From Prorocentrum cordatum (taxonomy: Eukaryota > Sar > Dinophyceae > Prorocentrales > Prorocentraceae), in contig CAUYUJ010001361.1 of assembly GCA_963575745.1 (NCBI GenBank), positions 38,112 through 102,111 of the forward strand: a stretch of 64,000 nt of DNA, read 5' to 3'. Positions within the stretch are counted from its first letter, which is position 1. Every line of letters begins with the position of its first letter. Below, one piece after another: positions 60,118 to 64,000 of the stretch. The notes beneath the pieces were generated by a model that was given only the letters and a program-made list of their open reading frames with translations, made no database searches and was not told where the DNA came from. The translations under genes and the position numbers were made by a program.

Positions 60118-64000
<3,883 letters not shown>

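Overview
This window looks like nuclear DNA of a dinoflagellate. The decisive clue is an exact 22-nt copy of the dinoflagellate spliced leader (DinoSL) at 29533-29554. Supporting signs are a GC-rich background, the very large share of simple and tandem repeats, retroelements, and no recognisable conventional gene cluster. A Prorocentrum-like species would fit the GC content and repeat style, but the species call is an inference. Position 9361-9460 is a 100-N assembly gap.

Layout. 1-17.6 kb is repeat-dominated: an ATGT/ATGC tetranucleotide array (346-1495), AAGACGGCCC-type repeats, CTC/GGA, ATT and CGT/GAC trinucleotide arrays, short TIR (MITE-like) elements, and an ~84-bp tandem family. 17639-24472 (minus strand) is a nearly complete APE-type LINE flanked by a perfect 17-bp target-site duplication. 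It has a zinc-ribbon/coiled-coil ORF1 and an ORF2 with endonuclease, reverse transcriptase, RNase H and Cys-rich tail. ORF2 carries one frameshift in the endonuclease, and no ATG is seen between the ORF1 stop and the endonuclease. Its 5' end begins exactly with CTCAAG, the last six nucleotides of the DinoSL.

24.5-28.8 kb holds GGA/CTC/GTT arrays and four kinds of dispersed repeat. 29533-34344 (plus strand) is a second, different retroelement. It starts with the full DinoSL and encodes a Gag-like protein (RS-rich region plus Cys/His cluster) and a reverse transcriptase/RNase H with a YMDD box. It sits inside a TAGAG pentanucleotide satellite that flanks it on both sides. 36112-37446 is a 15-copy, indel-free 89-bp satellite. 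37.8-41.4 kb is a ~384-bp tandem family that was partly duplicated. 41.6-44.1 kb is a two-copy ~1.1-1.4 kb unit with six 34-nt perfect or near-perfect hairpins.

44-53.5 kb is mostly dispersed repeats and microsatellites. 54.06-56.37 kb (plus) appears to be a decayed LINE (ORF1 plus part of an endonuclease) broken by repeat DNA. 57235-58040 is a weak candidate exon. 60.1 kb to the end is a degenerate GAC array that runs off the window.

How it fits together. The strongest biological story is that both retroelements carry spliced-leader sequence at their 5' ends, one complete and one reduced to six bases at an exact target-site boundary. This suggests that retroelement RNAs here are trans-spliced like host mRNAs before reverse transcription. 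Almost all other long open frames are translations of triplet repeats and are not annotated as genes.
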